Assembly (NCBI GenBank): GCA_023450085.1
Contig: JAEXHI010000026.1
Span: 1 to 64,000, forward strand
DNA length: 64,000 nucleotides
Reading direction: 5' to 3'
DNA from: Bacteroidota bacterium
GTDB taxonomy: Bacteria; Bacteroidota; Bacteroidia; Sphingobacteriales; Sphingobacteriaceae
Position 1 is the first letter of the stretch. Every line of letters begins with the position of its first letter. The notes under the pieces are model-generated. The model made no database searches. It saw only the letters and a list, made by a program, of their open reading frames with translations, and was not told the origin of the DNA. A program made the position numbers and the translations under genes. Shown piece after piece: positions 34,084-42,433 of the stretch.

Positions 34084-34962
34084 TTAGTATTCTGTAATAT
34101 TAAAATCGTTGAACCAAAGGGTTTCGTCTCTCAACATATCTGGCTGCAGTAATCTTCTATAAATGCCCCATTTAGGTCGGCAGCTGGTGGTGTTTTTTCG
34201 CCACATTTCAATATTGGTGAAAGCTTGTTTCAGCAATAGCTTACCATCGCTAATTCTATTAATCTGTATTTCATATTTACCATCGAAAGAAAAGGTGGCT
34301 CTTTCGATCACTTCTACCCATTGTCCTCTAAAATCAGCTAAGGGAACAGTTGCGATGTATTTTTGGGAAGTGGCATCGGTATCGCCCGTATGAATCACCT
34401 GAAGGATATCACCTCCAGCTTTATACCTTGGCGTTAGTGTAATCAAAGGAAGCGTATTGTCTCCATCAACAGGCTTTAGTTGATGAATATGCGTAAAGTC
34501 GCTAGAAGGCTTAAAACCTGCGTCCAACTTAAATTTCCAACGGTATAATACCTTCTCATCTTTACTAGCTTTTAAATTTTCAGGGGACTTGTCGTAAGTT
34601 TTAATTTCGTTTCGTTGCCTATCCGAATCCTCACATTTATCATTATCAGGCGTCACATGGATTTTGAAAGCAAACACGGTACGTTTTAAATCCTGATCGT
34701 AAACTTGTGTGATATGCTTGCCAAAAGCAACATGGCTACAATCAGGCGCTTCAATCACGTCGCCTGTGCCACCAAAAACATTATTGATCAATTGATAGGT
34801 ATCCACAGCGGCATTGGCTGTCAATGTTGTTCCTTCTGTATTAGCAGTTTGAGCACCGTTGCCAGCAATCTCCTCTTTTTCTACAACAGAGCTTTTTTGT
34901 TTACTGCAGGCGCAAGTGAAGAAACAAATGCATAATACATAAAGCAGTTTTTGCTTATTCAT
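34084..34962 (-). CDS. Jelly-roll polysaccharide lyase lipoprotein (PL7/heparin-lyase-I-like fold)
   Basis: 292 aa from the ATG at 34962. An in-frame extension to 35013 would run through the operator, so it is not used. Lipoprotein signal with Cys19 (FTCACSKQ). Three blocks match the active cleft of beta-jelly-roll lyases: DRQRNEIK, THIHQLK and RPKWGIYRR, equivalent to the R-E, QIH and KxGxY motifs of PL7 and the heparin-lyase-I-like families. It ends in LWFNDFNITEY. An endolytic surface alginate lyase is the likely role; a glucuronan-type specificity is an alternative. First gene of its unit, 15 bp after the operator pair. Confidence 0.78.
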   Translation of the reverse strand: MNKQKLLYVLCICFFTCACSKQKSSVVEKEEIAGNGAQTANTEGTTLTANAAVDTYQLINNVFGGTGDVIEAPDCSHVAFGKHITQVYDQDLKRTVFAFKIHVTPDNDKCEDSDRQRNEIKTYDKSPENLKASKDEKVLYRWKFKLDAGFKPSSDFTHIHQLKPVDGDNTLPLITLTPRYKAGGDILQVIHTGDTDATSQKYIATVPLADFRGQWVEVIERATFSFDGKYEIQINRISDGKLLLKQAFTNIEMWRKNTTSCRPKWGIYRRLLQPDMLRDETLWFNDFNITEY

Positions 34963-34976
34963 ACACAGGAATAAAT

Positions 34977-35031
34977 TTGGTTGACCAATATTTGGTTGAC
35001 CAAATTTATACAAATAAAGTTATGAAGCAAA
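34977..35031 (-). promoter_or_regulatory. Promoter of the jelly-roll lyase unit with tandem operators
   Basis: Minus strand: TTTG (35028-35031), 19 nt, TAAATTTG (35001-35008). TTGGTTGACCAA at 34992-35003 overlaps the end of the -7 element, and a second identical site lies at 34977-34988 (15 bp on). This is the third copy of the promoter/operator design found before susC and before the GntR gene. Confidence 0.85.
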
Positions 35032-35113
35032 TTTTTTAGAAAATTTTAACACATAGGCTTTCGTAACATTTTTAACTTTAGAAAAAAGGCTTTTGGAAAC
35101 ATAGAAAAACGCC

Positions 35114-35259
35114 AAACCTCGTAGGTTTTCGAAACCTACGAGGTTTATACCTATATCTTAAACTTCGCAGGTTTTAAAAACTGGCGAAGTTGGATGCAAT
35201 ACAAGAATTAAACGGATTGAAACAAAAAACCTCGTAGGTTTTTGAAACCTACGAGGTTT
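35114..35259. repeat. Two identical-arm hairpin repeats plus a third hairpin
   Basis: AAACCTCGTAGGTTT/AAACCTACGAGGTTT arms with a 3-nt loop occur at 35114-35146 and 35227-35259. Between them ACTTCGC...GCGAAGT forms another hairpin (35162-35190). A further member of the first type lies at 55917-55949. The rest of the 336-bp gap holds the promoter of the lyase unit; no gene seen. Confidence 0.8.
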
Positions 35260-35298
35260 GTAAAAATTATCTACAAATAGTTGTAAGAATAGTGAATA

Positions 35299-35802
35299 CT
35301 ATTTTCTAGCGAATCGTCCTTCTGCTTCGTTAATGGTTTGCTGCACTAGCTTTTGCAATGCACTGGCTTTATGACCTATCAGTGGATCTTTGTCGTAATT
35401 GGTAAGATAGATGATATTTCTGGTCGTGTCGTCGTATACAAATTGAAATTGATAGCGCAACACTTTTGGATCTTTAAAATTGGCACCTATATTAGCTATG
35501 GTATCTGGAAGATTAAGCAAATCTTCCTCGTCAATTTTGCTATGCAGATAAATGACATTATTGGTGCGAAGCTTAAAATTTTCCTTAATTAAACGGTCCT
35601 GTTGATCTAAAAATTGATAGTTGCCCGTTTTTGAGTCATAGCTGTTCTGTAAGGTATCGCCCACTCCCCATTGATAATTAAGGCTTACAAATGCTACTGC
35701 CTTTTTTCCACCGCTTCTCAATTTCATCATGTAATAACCGCCAACCACTGCGATTAATAATACCGAAGCTATTTTTAAGATGAATTTTTGATTGGCATTC
35801 AT
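35299..35802 (-). CDS. Membrane-anchored protein of unknown function (paralogue pair, second)
   Basis: 167 aa with one N-terminal membrane segment (about 8-26, KFILKIASVLLIAVVGGYYM); the rest is extracytoplasmic. It shares a plan with the protein encoded just upstream: FVSLnYqWGvGdtLqNSYdSkTGnyqfL, then a region predicting NLPDTIANIGA and KVLRYQFQF with strands of a single domain. I do not recognise the family. It starts immediately after the stop of its paralogue and is probably in the same transcript as the symporter gene. It may have arisen by tandem duplication. No catalytic motif visible. Confidence 0.65.
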   Translation of the reverse strand: MNANQKFILKIASVLLIAVVGGYYMMKLRSGGKKAVAFVSLNYQWGVGDTLQNSYDSKTGNYQFLDQQDRLIKENFKLRTNNVIYLHSKIDEEDLLNLPDTIANIGANFKDPKVLRYQFQFVYDDTTRNIIYLTNYDKDPLIGHKASALQKLVQQTINEAEGRFARK

Positions 35803-36305
35803 TATTTAGCAGCGTTTTCCTTATCGATCAATGTAAGTTCTATTTCCTTTTGCATTTTACCGATGGCACCTTTCATGCGTTCGCTACCGCTAAAGTTTGG
35901 CAAATAGGTTACTTCCTTAGATTTCTTTTGGTAGTTGAATTTAATGAAATAACGTAATTGTTTAGGGTTATTTACATCTGCCTCACTATTGGCAATTACA
36001 TTTGGCAAATTCCAAAATCCCTGAACATCGGCAATGCTATCCAAGTATTTGATATCTCTTTGGTCCAGCTTAAAATTACTTTTCACTAGGGAATCCTTAC
36101 CATTCAAATATTTGAATTCGCCAGTAGCTGAATTATAGCTATTTTCCAATTGCTTACCCGTTCCCCATTTATACTCTAAAGAAACAAAGTATTTTTCTTG
36201 AAATGGAGCATTTTTAATCATTGGAGCATAGTATATCACACTGTATATTACAAATGGCACTACTACACTTAGTATTAAAAAAATCTTTTTACCTCTTGAA
36301 GTCAT
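35802..36305 (-). CDS. Membrane-anchored protein of unknown function (paralogue pair, first)
   Basis: 167 aa, the same length as its downstream paralogue. One N-terminal membrane segment (about 7-28) is followed by a periplasmic domain with FVSLEYKWGTGKQLENSY, FWNLPNVIANSEADVNNP and KQLRYFIKFNY. It begins 2 nt after the stop of the dicarboxylate/amino-acid symporter gene and its stop abuts the start of its paralogue, so the three genes form an operon. Function unknown. Association with the transporter suggests an accessory or envelope role, but nothing in the sequence proves it. Confidence 0.65.
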   Translation of the reverse strand: MTSRGKKIFLILSVVVPFVIYSVIYYAPMIKNAPFQEKYFVSLEYKWGTGKQLENSYNSATGEFKYLNGKDSLVKSNFKLDQRDIKYLDSIADVQGFWNLPNVIANSEADVNNPKQLRYFIKFNYQKKSKEVTYLPNFSGSERMKGAIGKMQKEIELTLIDKENAAK

Positions 36306-36307
36306 AT

Positions 36308-37729
36308 TTAATCCGCTACAAAATTCTTCGACGCCTCATCGTCAAACTCACCTTCCCATTTGGCCACTACTACGGTTGCCAAACAATTACCAATTACGTT
36401 TACCGAGGTTCTGGCCATATCCATCAGCTCATCTATTCCTAAAATGGCTGCAATGATAAATACCGGTAGACCAAATTGTTCCGCAGTAGCAATCAACACA
36501 ATCAGCGAAGCTCTTGGCACTGCTGCTACCCCTTTTGAAGTAATCATCAGGGTAAATGCAATAGCCAATTGCTGTCCTATGCCTAAATGCATACCAGCGG
36601 CTTGGGCTACAAAGATAGAAGCTAAAGAGAGATATAAAGAAGTTCCATCTAAATTAAAGCTGTATCCTGTTGGTATTACGAACGATACGATTTTTCGCGG
36701 CACACCAAATTTCTCCATATTACTCATCGCTTTTGGCAAAGCGGCATCTGAACTGGTTGTTGCAAAGGCGATAGAAACAGGTTCTTTTACGGCTTGTATA
36801 AATTTCTTGATTGATATTTTTAGGAAAAGCATGATGGGTACAAATACCGCCAACACAAATACAATAAGTGCAATATATAATGAACCTAATAGCATGAATA
36901 AGTTCTTCAATATATCTACTCCTAAATGCCCTACCGTGTAAGCCATTGCCGCACCTACTCCAATAGGTGCAAAGTACATGATGATATTGGTAAACTTGAA
37001 CATCACTTCCGATAAGCTCTCCGCAAAGTCTACCAAAGGCTTTCGTTTCTTCTCTTCTACCATAGCTAATCCGATACCAAAAATCACAGAGAATACCACA
37101 ATTTGCAATACTTTATTCTCGTACATTGATTTTACCACATTTTCAGGGAACAACTCATAAAAGAAATGAGCAAATTTATAAACGCCATGTACATTTTCTG
37201 GTAATGCTTCTAATTCTGTATCAACTACTTTAGCGGTCGGTAATTGTTGTTGAGGCATCTTCTGAATATCTACTCCAACTCCAGCATGGGTAATGTTGAT
37301 GACTGCTAAACCGATGAAAATGGCACATGAGGTGGCGCAAAAGAAGTACAACATTGATTTCCATGCCATACGCCCAACTTGTTTCAAATCAGAATGGCCT
37401 GCAATACCATATACTAAAGTTCCAAAAAGGATTGGCCCTACAATGGTTTTAACTAATTTGATGAAGCCTTTGCTAAGAGGGTGTAATGCCGCCGCGAATT
37501 TTGGAAAATCAACGCCTACGAATACCCCTAAAAGCATACAAACCAATATCCATGTGGTTAAATTTCTTTTTACTAAGGCATATCCTACCAACACGGCTGC
37601 TAGGCCCCATCGTGCCGACATCATCACTAGTTCAGATACTTGCACAATCTCAAATTCTTTTAACAAAGTGAGAATTAAAGCAATGGTAATACAAATTACG
37701 GTGATGAGACCTATTTTAGTTTTTTTCAT
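36308..37729 (-). CDS. Dicarboxylate/amino acid:cation symporter (DAACS family)
   Basis: 473 aa with about 8-10 membrane segments. Family hallmarks are the serine-rich hairpin AFATTSSDAALPKAM, the NLDGTSLYLSLASIFVAQ motif and the SKGVAAVPRASLIVL re-entrant loop, as in GltP/GltT/DctA. It transports C4-dicarboxylates or acidic/neutral amino acids with H+ or Na+. Slightly longer than the common 410-440 residues because of an insertion (about 150-190) with PQQQLPTAKVVDTELEALPENVHG. Divergent from the ECF sigma gene, with a 228-bp intergenic region. Substrate not predictable. Confidence 0.9.
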   Translation of the reverse strand: MKKTKIGLITVICITIALILTLLKEFEIVQVSELVMMSARWGLAAVLVGYALVKRNLTTWILVCMLLGVFVGVDFPKFAAALHPLSKGFIKLVKTIVGPILFGTLVYGIAGHSDLKQVGRMAWKSMLYFFCATSCAIFIGLAVINITHAGVGVDIQKMPQQQLPTAKVVDTELEALPENVHGVYKFAHFFYELFPENVVKSMYENKVLQIVVFSVIFGIGLAMVEEKKRKPLVDFAESLSEVMFKFTNIIMYFAPIGVGAAMAYTVGHLGVDILKNLFMLLGSLYIALIVFVLAVFVPIMLFLKISIKKFIQAVKEPVSIAFATTSSDAALPKAMSNMEKFGVPRKIVSFVIPTGYSFNLDGTSLYLSLASIFVAQAAGMHLGIGQQLAIAFTLMITSKGVAAVPRASLIVLIATAEQFGLPVFIIAAILGIDELMDMARTSVNVIGNCLATVVVAKWEGEFDDEASKNFVAD

Positions 37730-37957
37730 TTTTTGTTTTTTATTGTGTCTATTTATTCAAAAGGCACAAATTCTATTTGGTTTATTTTGGTTTTGCACTA
37801 AGATTCCTCATCAACCACAAAAGTTGTATGGCGGGTATCATTAGACCGACAAAAATAAATAATTGCATTAAGCACACAAACATTTATTAATTTAGCCAGC
37901 GTTTATGGTGTAACAATTTAATGTTGCACTGTTCTAATAGACATACAAAAACATTAA

Positions 37958-38455
37958 ATGGACCGAAAAGATCAGCTTTTTAAGGAAATTTTCGATAAAA
38001 ATTCAAAGAAGATATTTCACTTGTGCTATGGTTACACAGGCGACAAGGATTCGGCGAATGATCTTTTGCAGGAAACGTTTTTAAAGGTTTGGCAGAACTT
38101 GGATAAGTTCAGGAACAAATCCTTAATCTCTACATGGATTTATAGGATTGCCGTAAACACCTGTTTAACTTACTTACGCTCCGAAAAAAGACAGGCTAAG
38201 GATGAACTTACCGATAATATTATAGAGAATAAAATAGAGGAATACTCTGAAAAAAATGAACAAATAGCTTTATTATATAAATCAATCTCTAAACTGGAAG
38301 AAAATGACCGTTTAATCATCACAATGGTTTTAGATGAACTTCCTTACAATGAAATAGCCGATATATCTGGAATTAGCGAAGGCAATTTGAGGGTTAAAAT
38401 CCACCGCATCAAACAGAAACTTACTGAAATATACAATCAACATGCAAGAATTTGA
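37958..38455 (+). CDS. ECF-type RNA polymerase sigma factor
   Basis: 165 aa. Region 2 (about 10-75) has HLCYGYTGDKDSANDLLQETFLKVWQ and FRNKSLISTWIYRIAVNTCL, and region 4 (about 110-160) has LDELPYNEIADISGISEGNLRVKIHRIK. It redirects RNA polymerase to a small regulon. The following gene overlaps its 3' end by 14 bp and encodes a small membrane protein, the usual position for an anti-sigma factor. It is not the FecI/SusC type of pair, as no FecR-like gene is present. Stimulus unknown. Confidence 0.93.
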   Translation: MDRKDQLFKEIFDKNSKKIFHLCYGYTGDKDSANDLLQETFLKVWQNLDKFRNKSLISTWIYRIAVNTCLTYLRSEKRQAKDELTDNIIENKIEEYSEKNEQIALLYKSISKLEENDRLIITMVLDELPYNEIADISGISEGNLRVKIHRIKQKLTEIYNQHARI

Positions 38456-39041
38456 TCACATAGAGGCATTATGGGCTAAGCATACCGTTGATGTGAAAAT
38501 ATCTGCCGACGAGATGCTTAAGCAGGCCAAAAAGGATGTAAGCAACATGCGTACCAAGTCGTTACTGAACATTATCGGTATGATACTTTCTGTTTTTGCC
38601 GTAGCGGCCATTTGGCTTTTCTACGATGTTACGTCTATTTCTACACATTTTGGCATTAGCATTATTATTTTAGCCATAGCGGTTTACACCATTATTTTAT
38701 ACAGCAACCACCGTGTAATTGCTCGCAACGATTTCACAGAAAACCCAAATATTTTTCTCCAAAAATTAAAAGTGTACCAATTGCAAAGACACCAACTGTA
38801 TAACCGCCTATATTGGTTCTACGTGATTGCACTTTCTTTGGGTATGGCCTTATATTTTTATGAGGTTTTACACAACTTTAAACCGTGGTTACAAGTAGTG
38901 CTTTTAGTGTTGAGCTTTGGTTGGATCATCTTTTGCTCAACATTGGTTAGAAAAGCAGTGATTAAAAAGGACAAGGAAAGAATTGCGCTTTTAATTGAGA
39001 AATTTGAACGCATTAGCGGCCAGTTTAAAGAGACAGAATAA
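38442..39041 (+). CDS. Four-segment membrane protein, putative anti-sigma partner
   Basis: 199 aa. A soluble N-terminal ~40 residues (EFDHIEALWAKHTVDVKISADEMLKQAKKD) precedes four predicted membrane segments at about 40-62, 67-86, 121-142 and 148-168, then a short cytoplasmic tail rich in Lys/Glu. It overlaps the sigma factor gene by 14 bp, implying translational coupling. No zinc-finger HxxxCxxC anti-sigma motif is seen. The N-terminal cytoplasmic part could bind the sigma factor, but this is inferred only from position. Confidence 0.65.
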   Translation: MQEFDHIEALWAKHTVDVKISADEMLKQAKKDVSNMRTKSLLNIIGMILSVFAVAAIWLFYDVTSISTHFGISIIILAIAVYTIILYSNHRVIARNDFTENPNIFLQKLKVYQLQRHQLYNRLYWFYVIALSLGMALYFYEVLHNFKPWLQVVLLVLSFGWIIFCSTLVRKAVIKKDKERIALLIEKFERISGQFKETE

Positions 39042-39072
39042 ATTGGCATAACTTTCGTTCTTGTATGGTTAA

Positions 39073-39618
39073 ATGAAGCCATTAAAGAAGACCATAATGA
39101 TGCTAGCGATATTTTTGCTAGCCACCGCTTTTGTCACCAACGAGCGTATTTACCCTGAAACGCTTGACTGGGATACTCATTTCAGGGCAACTCCCGATCA
39201 AAATTCACAATATGCAGCGGTCACGAGCACCATTTGGCAGTATGGTTATACCGCTAAAACCAGAGGAAATAATTTAACCATCGACTTCAGTTTTTTGGCT
39301 GGTGTAGACGCCAATAAATCATGGGTAAAAAGGGAACGTATTAGCAATAGGAATACTAGTAAGATTTTATTGAACCATGAACAAGGCCATGTTTACATTA
39401 ACTTCCTTTTATTAAAAAATGGTGAGCAGATTTTACGCAACCAGCAATATACCGTACAAAATTATAAACGTTTGGTGGATAAAACGGCTAAAGAACTCAG
39501 CAAGTTTTATAACAACATGCAAGATCGTTACGATGTGGAAACCAAACACGGTTCTGATTTAGAAGCTCAACAACGCTGGAATAGTTTTTTTGAAAGCGAA
39601 TTGAGTAAGTTGGAATAA
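39073..39618 (+). CDS. DUF922-like secreted zinc metalloprotease
   Basis: 181 aa with a hydrophobic N-terminal signal segment (about 6-22). HEQGH at 102-106 gives a HExxH zinc site (His102, Glu103, His106) in the setting LLNHEQGHVYINF, as in the DUF922 family. It lies 31 bp after the putative anti-sigma gene, in the same direction, so it may belong to the sigma operon. A role in regulated proteolysis of envelope proteins is possible but unproven. Confidence 0.7.
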   Translation: MKPLKKTIMMLAIFLLATAFVTNERIYPETLDWDTHFRATPDQNSQYAAVTSTIWQYGYTAKTRGNNLTIDFSFLAGVDANKSWVKRERISNRNTSKILLNHEQGHVYINFLLLKNGEQILRNQQYTVQNYKRLVDKTAKELSKFYNNMQDRYDVETKHGSDLEAQQRWNSFFESELSKLE

Positions 39619-39697
39619 GCAAACTTTTAGTACTAAAGAACGAAGAATACAATTGTTAACACAAATTAGATTCCCCGTTGCTTATAATGACGGTCAT

Positions 39698-40318
39698 TTA
39701 ATTGGCTTCGCCTGGTTTTACTTCTGAAGAAGAAAAACTGTTACCAGACAAACGATACTTCAAGGTTTTCACCAAAGTAGTTGTCTTCCCACCTTCTGTT
39801 TGTACAATAGGCACAGAACGGAATAAATCTCCATTTTTAACGAAGAACTTATCATCTCCTTGATAACCCTTCATGGAGCTGATGCCAGGAAAACTAATTT
39901 TATTAAAATCGCCTCCAAACTCATAAACGTTCAAATCAGTTACGTTTTTACGAACTAATGATTGTACATAAATCTCTGGATTACCATCGTTATCTAAGTC
40001 CATATTCCAAGCATCGGTAATGATGCCATTTCTTTCCACTGAAATAGATTTGTAATTATTTCGAGCTGAATCAGACATCAAAATCAAAAAACCACCTACA
40101 CTGTCTACTCCTTTTCCCCAGCTTACTACTTCAAAATAATAACCAGGCTTTATTTCTATACTCTTATAGAATGGAAACGGATTGGGTGCCTTTGTTTCTG
40201 TTGGAGTCAATTGTGTTTGCGCAGCTTTTTCATTTTCGCTACAGGCCACAAAGGCTACGGATATTGCAACCGCTACAAATACAGATTTCAAAAAATCTTT
40301 TAAAAACATCTTCTTCAT
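39698..40318 (-). CDS. Hypothetical lipoprotein
   Basis: 206 aa. A lipoprotein signal ends at Cys26 (VAISVAFVACSENEK). The mature part contains WNMDLDNDGNPEIYVQSLVRKN, an FG-GAP/EF-hand-like Asp-rich loop seen in many Bacteroidota secreted proteins of the VCBS/dockerin-loop type. Nothing enzymatic is visible. The gene is 45 bp downstream of the GH20 gene on the same strand, so it may be co-transcribed. Family not recognised. Confidence 0.6.
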   Translation of the reverse strand: MKKMFLKDFLKSVFVAVAISVAFVACSENEKAAQTQLTPTETKAPNPFPFYKSIEIKPGYYFEVVSWGKGVDSVGGFLILMSDSARNNYKSISVERNGIITDAWNMDLDNDGNPEIYVQSLVRKNVTDLNVYEFGGDFNKISFPGISSMKGYQGDDKFFVKNGDLFRSVPIVQTEGGKTTTLVKTLKYRLSGNSFSSSEVKPGEAN

Positions 40319-40363
40319 ATTTAAAAAGCCAATTTATGTGTTTTACACGTTTAATGCAAAAGG

Positions 40364-42277
40364 CTATTTAACTTTAACATCTGCCGCTCCATTATTTAAA
40401 ACAGTTTCCATTACTACACTTCGTTTTCCACTAGGGGTAATCACGATGGTTTTTAATACTTTTTTAGTTCCTTGTGGCACATTGATATTGAGTGGCTGGG
40501 TATATTCCGCAGCATTTTCAGAAGGACGATATCCATCCAAAGTATAATAAACTTTTGCACCCAAAACCGGCGCAGCCAAGGTAATGACATGATTTTCGCC
40601 ATTTACCGTTTGATTAGGTTGTCCTACCGCTGGTGGCACCCAATAGTTGGTAGCGGTTCGGTCTAATCTTGCCAAGTGTAAAGGCAAACGCTCATCACTA
40701 AAATTTTTAAAATCCTTTTGGGCAAGTGGTGTCCAAGCAATTTCCGATAAGGCATAAACCCTTGGAAAAATCATGAACTCTACTTTTGATGGTATTTCAA
40801 TGTATTCCGTCCATAAGTTTGCCTGTACCCCTTTAATGTATTTCTTTTGATCTTCGGTAAGTACATCTGGTACAGGATTGTAATTATATACCTTGGTAAA
40901 ATCAGAATAGCCTTTTCCGGTTCTGCTTATGGTTAACGGCTCATCTTCTGATAAAGATTGTTTGTGATCAAAGTATAAGCCGTTTGAGCCTGGTGTCATC
41001 AATACATCGTGATTCTGTTGAGCAGCTTCAATTCCGCCTTTTTCACCTCTCCAGCTCATCACCGTTGCATTAGGAGCCAAACCTCCCTCTAAAATCTCAT
41101 CCCAACCAATAATCGAGCGCCCTTTATCATTTAGATATTTTTCTATGCGTTGAATAAAATAGCTCTGCAAACCGTGCTCATCTTTAAGCCCCTTTTCTTT
41201 GATCAGCTGCTGGCAAAACTCCGATTCTTTCCAATATTTCTTTGGAGCTTCGTCGCCACCGATATGAATGTATTTAGAAGGAAAAATAGCAACTACCTCA
41301 TCTAATACATCCTGCAGAAATTTGAAAGTATTTTCTGAAGGCACAAAAATATCGTCGAATACGCCCCAAGTTTGTTGTACTTGTTTACCATTTCTAGGTC
41401 CCGACCATGGTGCATTTTCTTTTATTGGCGTATCTCTTTCGGGAAAACAGCTCAACTCAGGATAAGCTGCAATAGCTGCCGAACCGTGCCCTGGCAATTC
41501 AATTTCTGGGATTACGTTGATATATCTTGCCGCAGCATAAGCCACAATCTCTTTGGCCTCGGCTTGGGTATAGTAACCTTTGTAAACTTCATTATCGGTT
41601 CCACCACTGCCTGGATAATTACCAATAATGGTCCCATTCCTACTGCCACCAATTTCTGTGAGCTTCGGATACTTCTTGATTTCTAACCTCCAACCTTGAT
41701 CTTCGGTTAAATGCCAGTGAAAGTTATTCAACTTGTATTGGGCCATCACATCAATGTATTTTTTGATGAAGGATAGCGGGAAGAAGTGGCGTCCAACATC
41801 CAAATGCAATCCTCTGTAGCTAAAACGTGGGTAGTCATTAATTTCTGCATTTTGAATATTAATGGCACCTTGTTTTTGATCAGGCACCAATTGCATGAAA
41901 GATTGCAATGCGTAAAACAAGCCTGCCTCTTTACCAATCAATTTGATTCTATGGCTACTGATCTTAATTTGATAGCCTTCACTTGGTAACTGATCTGCTC
42001 CTATACTGGTTAACTCTATGGCTTTTTGTCCTGCAGCTAAAGTTTTTACTAGTTTCAGTTTTAATCCCTTGGTAGCTGCAAACGATTGAAGTGTTTCGGC
42101 TATTTTTGCGTTTTTAGGGTTGTTATTGAGTAAAACAACACTTTTATCGAGAATAAAACTCCCACTCCCTTTTTGTACAGATACAGGGGCAGGAATAATC
42201 CCCATGTTAACATCGGTTTGTGCTTGGGCATTCAGTAAAAAAAATGCAGCAAAAGCCGTTAAAAACAATTTTTTCAT
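40364..42277 (-). CDS. GH20 beta-N-acetylhexosaminidase
   Basis: 637 aa with a signal peptide (1-19, ending NAQA). A GH20b N-terminal domain (about 25-145) precedes the TIM-barrel catalytic domain (about 150-500). The barrel has FHWHLTEDQGWRLEI, and HIGGDEAP with the catalytic Asp342-Glu343 pair. A C-terminal chitobiase-like module (about 555-625, AKVYYTLDGYRPSENAAEYT) completes the usual architecture. It removes terminal GlcNAc or GalNAc from chito-oligosaccharides or glycoconjugates, probably in the periplasm. It is not linked to the alginate locus by operator or distance. Confidence 0.95.
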   Translation of the reverse strand: MKKLFLTAFAAFFLLNAQAQTDVNMGIIPAPVSVQKGSGSFILDKSVVLLNNNPKNAKIAETLQSFAATKGLKLKLVKTLAAGQKAIELTSIGADQLPSEGYQIKISSHRIKLIGKEAGLFYALQSFMQLVPDQKQGAINIQNAEINDYPRFSYRGLHLDVGRHFFPLSFIKKYIDVMAQYKLNNFHWHLTEDQGWRLEIKKYPKLTEIGGSRNGTIIGNYPGSGGTDNEVYKGYYTQAEAKEIVAYAAARYINVIPEIELPGHGSAAIAAYPELSCFPERDTPIKENAPWSGPRNGKQVQQTWGVFDDIFVPSENTFKFLQDVLDEVVAIFPSKYIHIGGDEAPKKYWKESEFCQQLIKEKGLKDEHGLQSYFIQRIEKYLNDKGRSIIGWDEILEGGLAPNATVMSWRGEKGGIEAAQQNHDVLMTPGSNGLYFDHKQSLSEDEPLTISRTGKGYSDFTKVYNYNPVPDVLTEDQKKYIKGVQANLWTEYIEIPSKVEFMIFPRVYALSEIAWTPLAQKDFKNFSDERLPLHLARLDRTATNYWVPPAVGQPNQTVNGENHVITLAAPVLGAKVYYTLDGYRPSENAAEYTQPLNINVPQGTKKVLKTIVITPSGKRSVVMETVLNNGAADVKVK

Positions 42278-42374
42278 CAGTTTTGGTTTATGATATTTTG
42301 GTTTGGGTAGTACTTAATCAGCACTTTATTACAAGATATAAATTTTTCGGCTTGAGCAGGATAGAAAAAATGAA

Positions 42375-42420
42375 ATCATAAAAAAAGCTTCCTAAATATT
42401 TAGGAAGCTTTTTTTATGAT
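42375..42420 (-). terminator. Intrinsic terminator after trxB
   Basis: GCTTCCTAAAT and ATTTAGGAAGC (42387-42409 region), extended by A- and T-runs on both sides, form an almost perfect 46-bp palindrome. Works in both directions. Confidence 0.88.
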
Positions 42421-42433
42421 GATTACTAATCGA

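Noticed and set aside
34963..35013. N-terminal extension of the jelly-roll lyase
   Set aside because: Would encode the operator palindromes; the lipoprotein signal begins at 34962.
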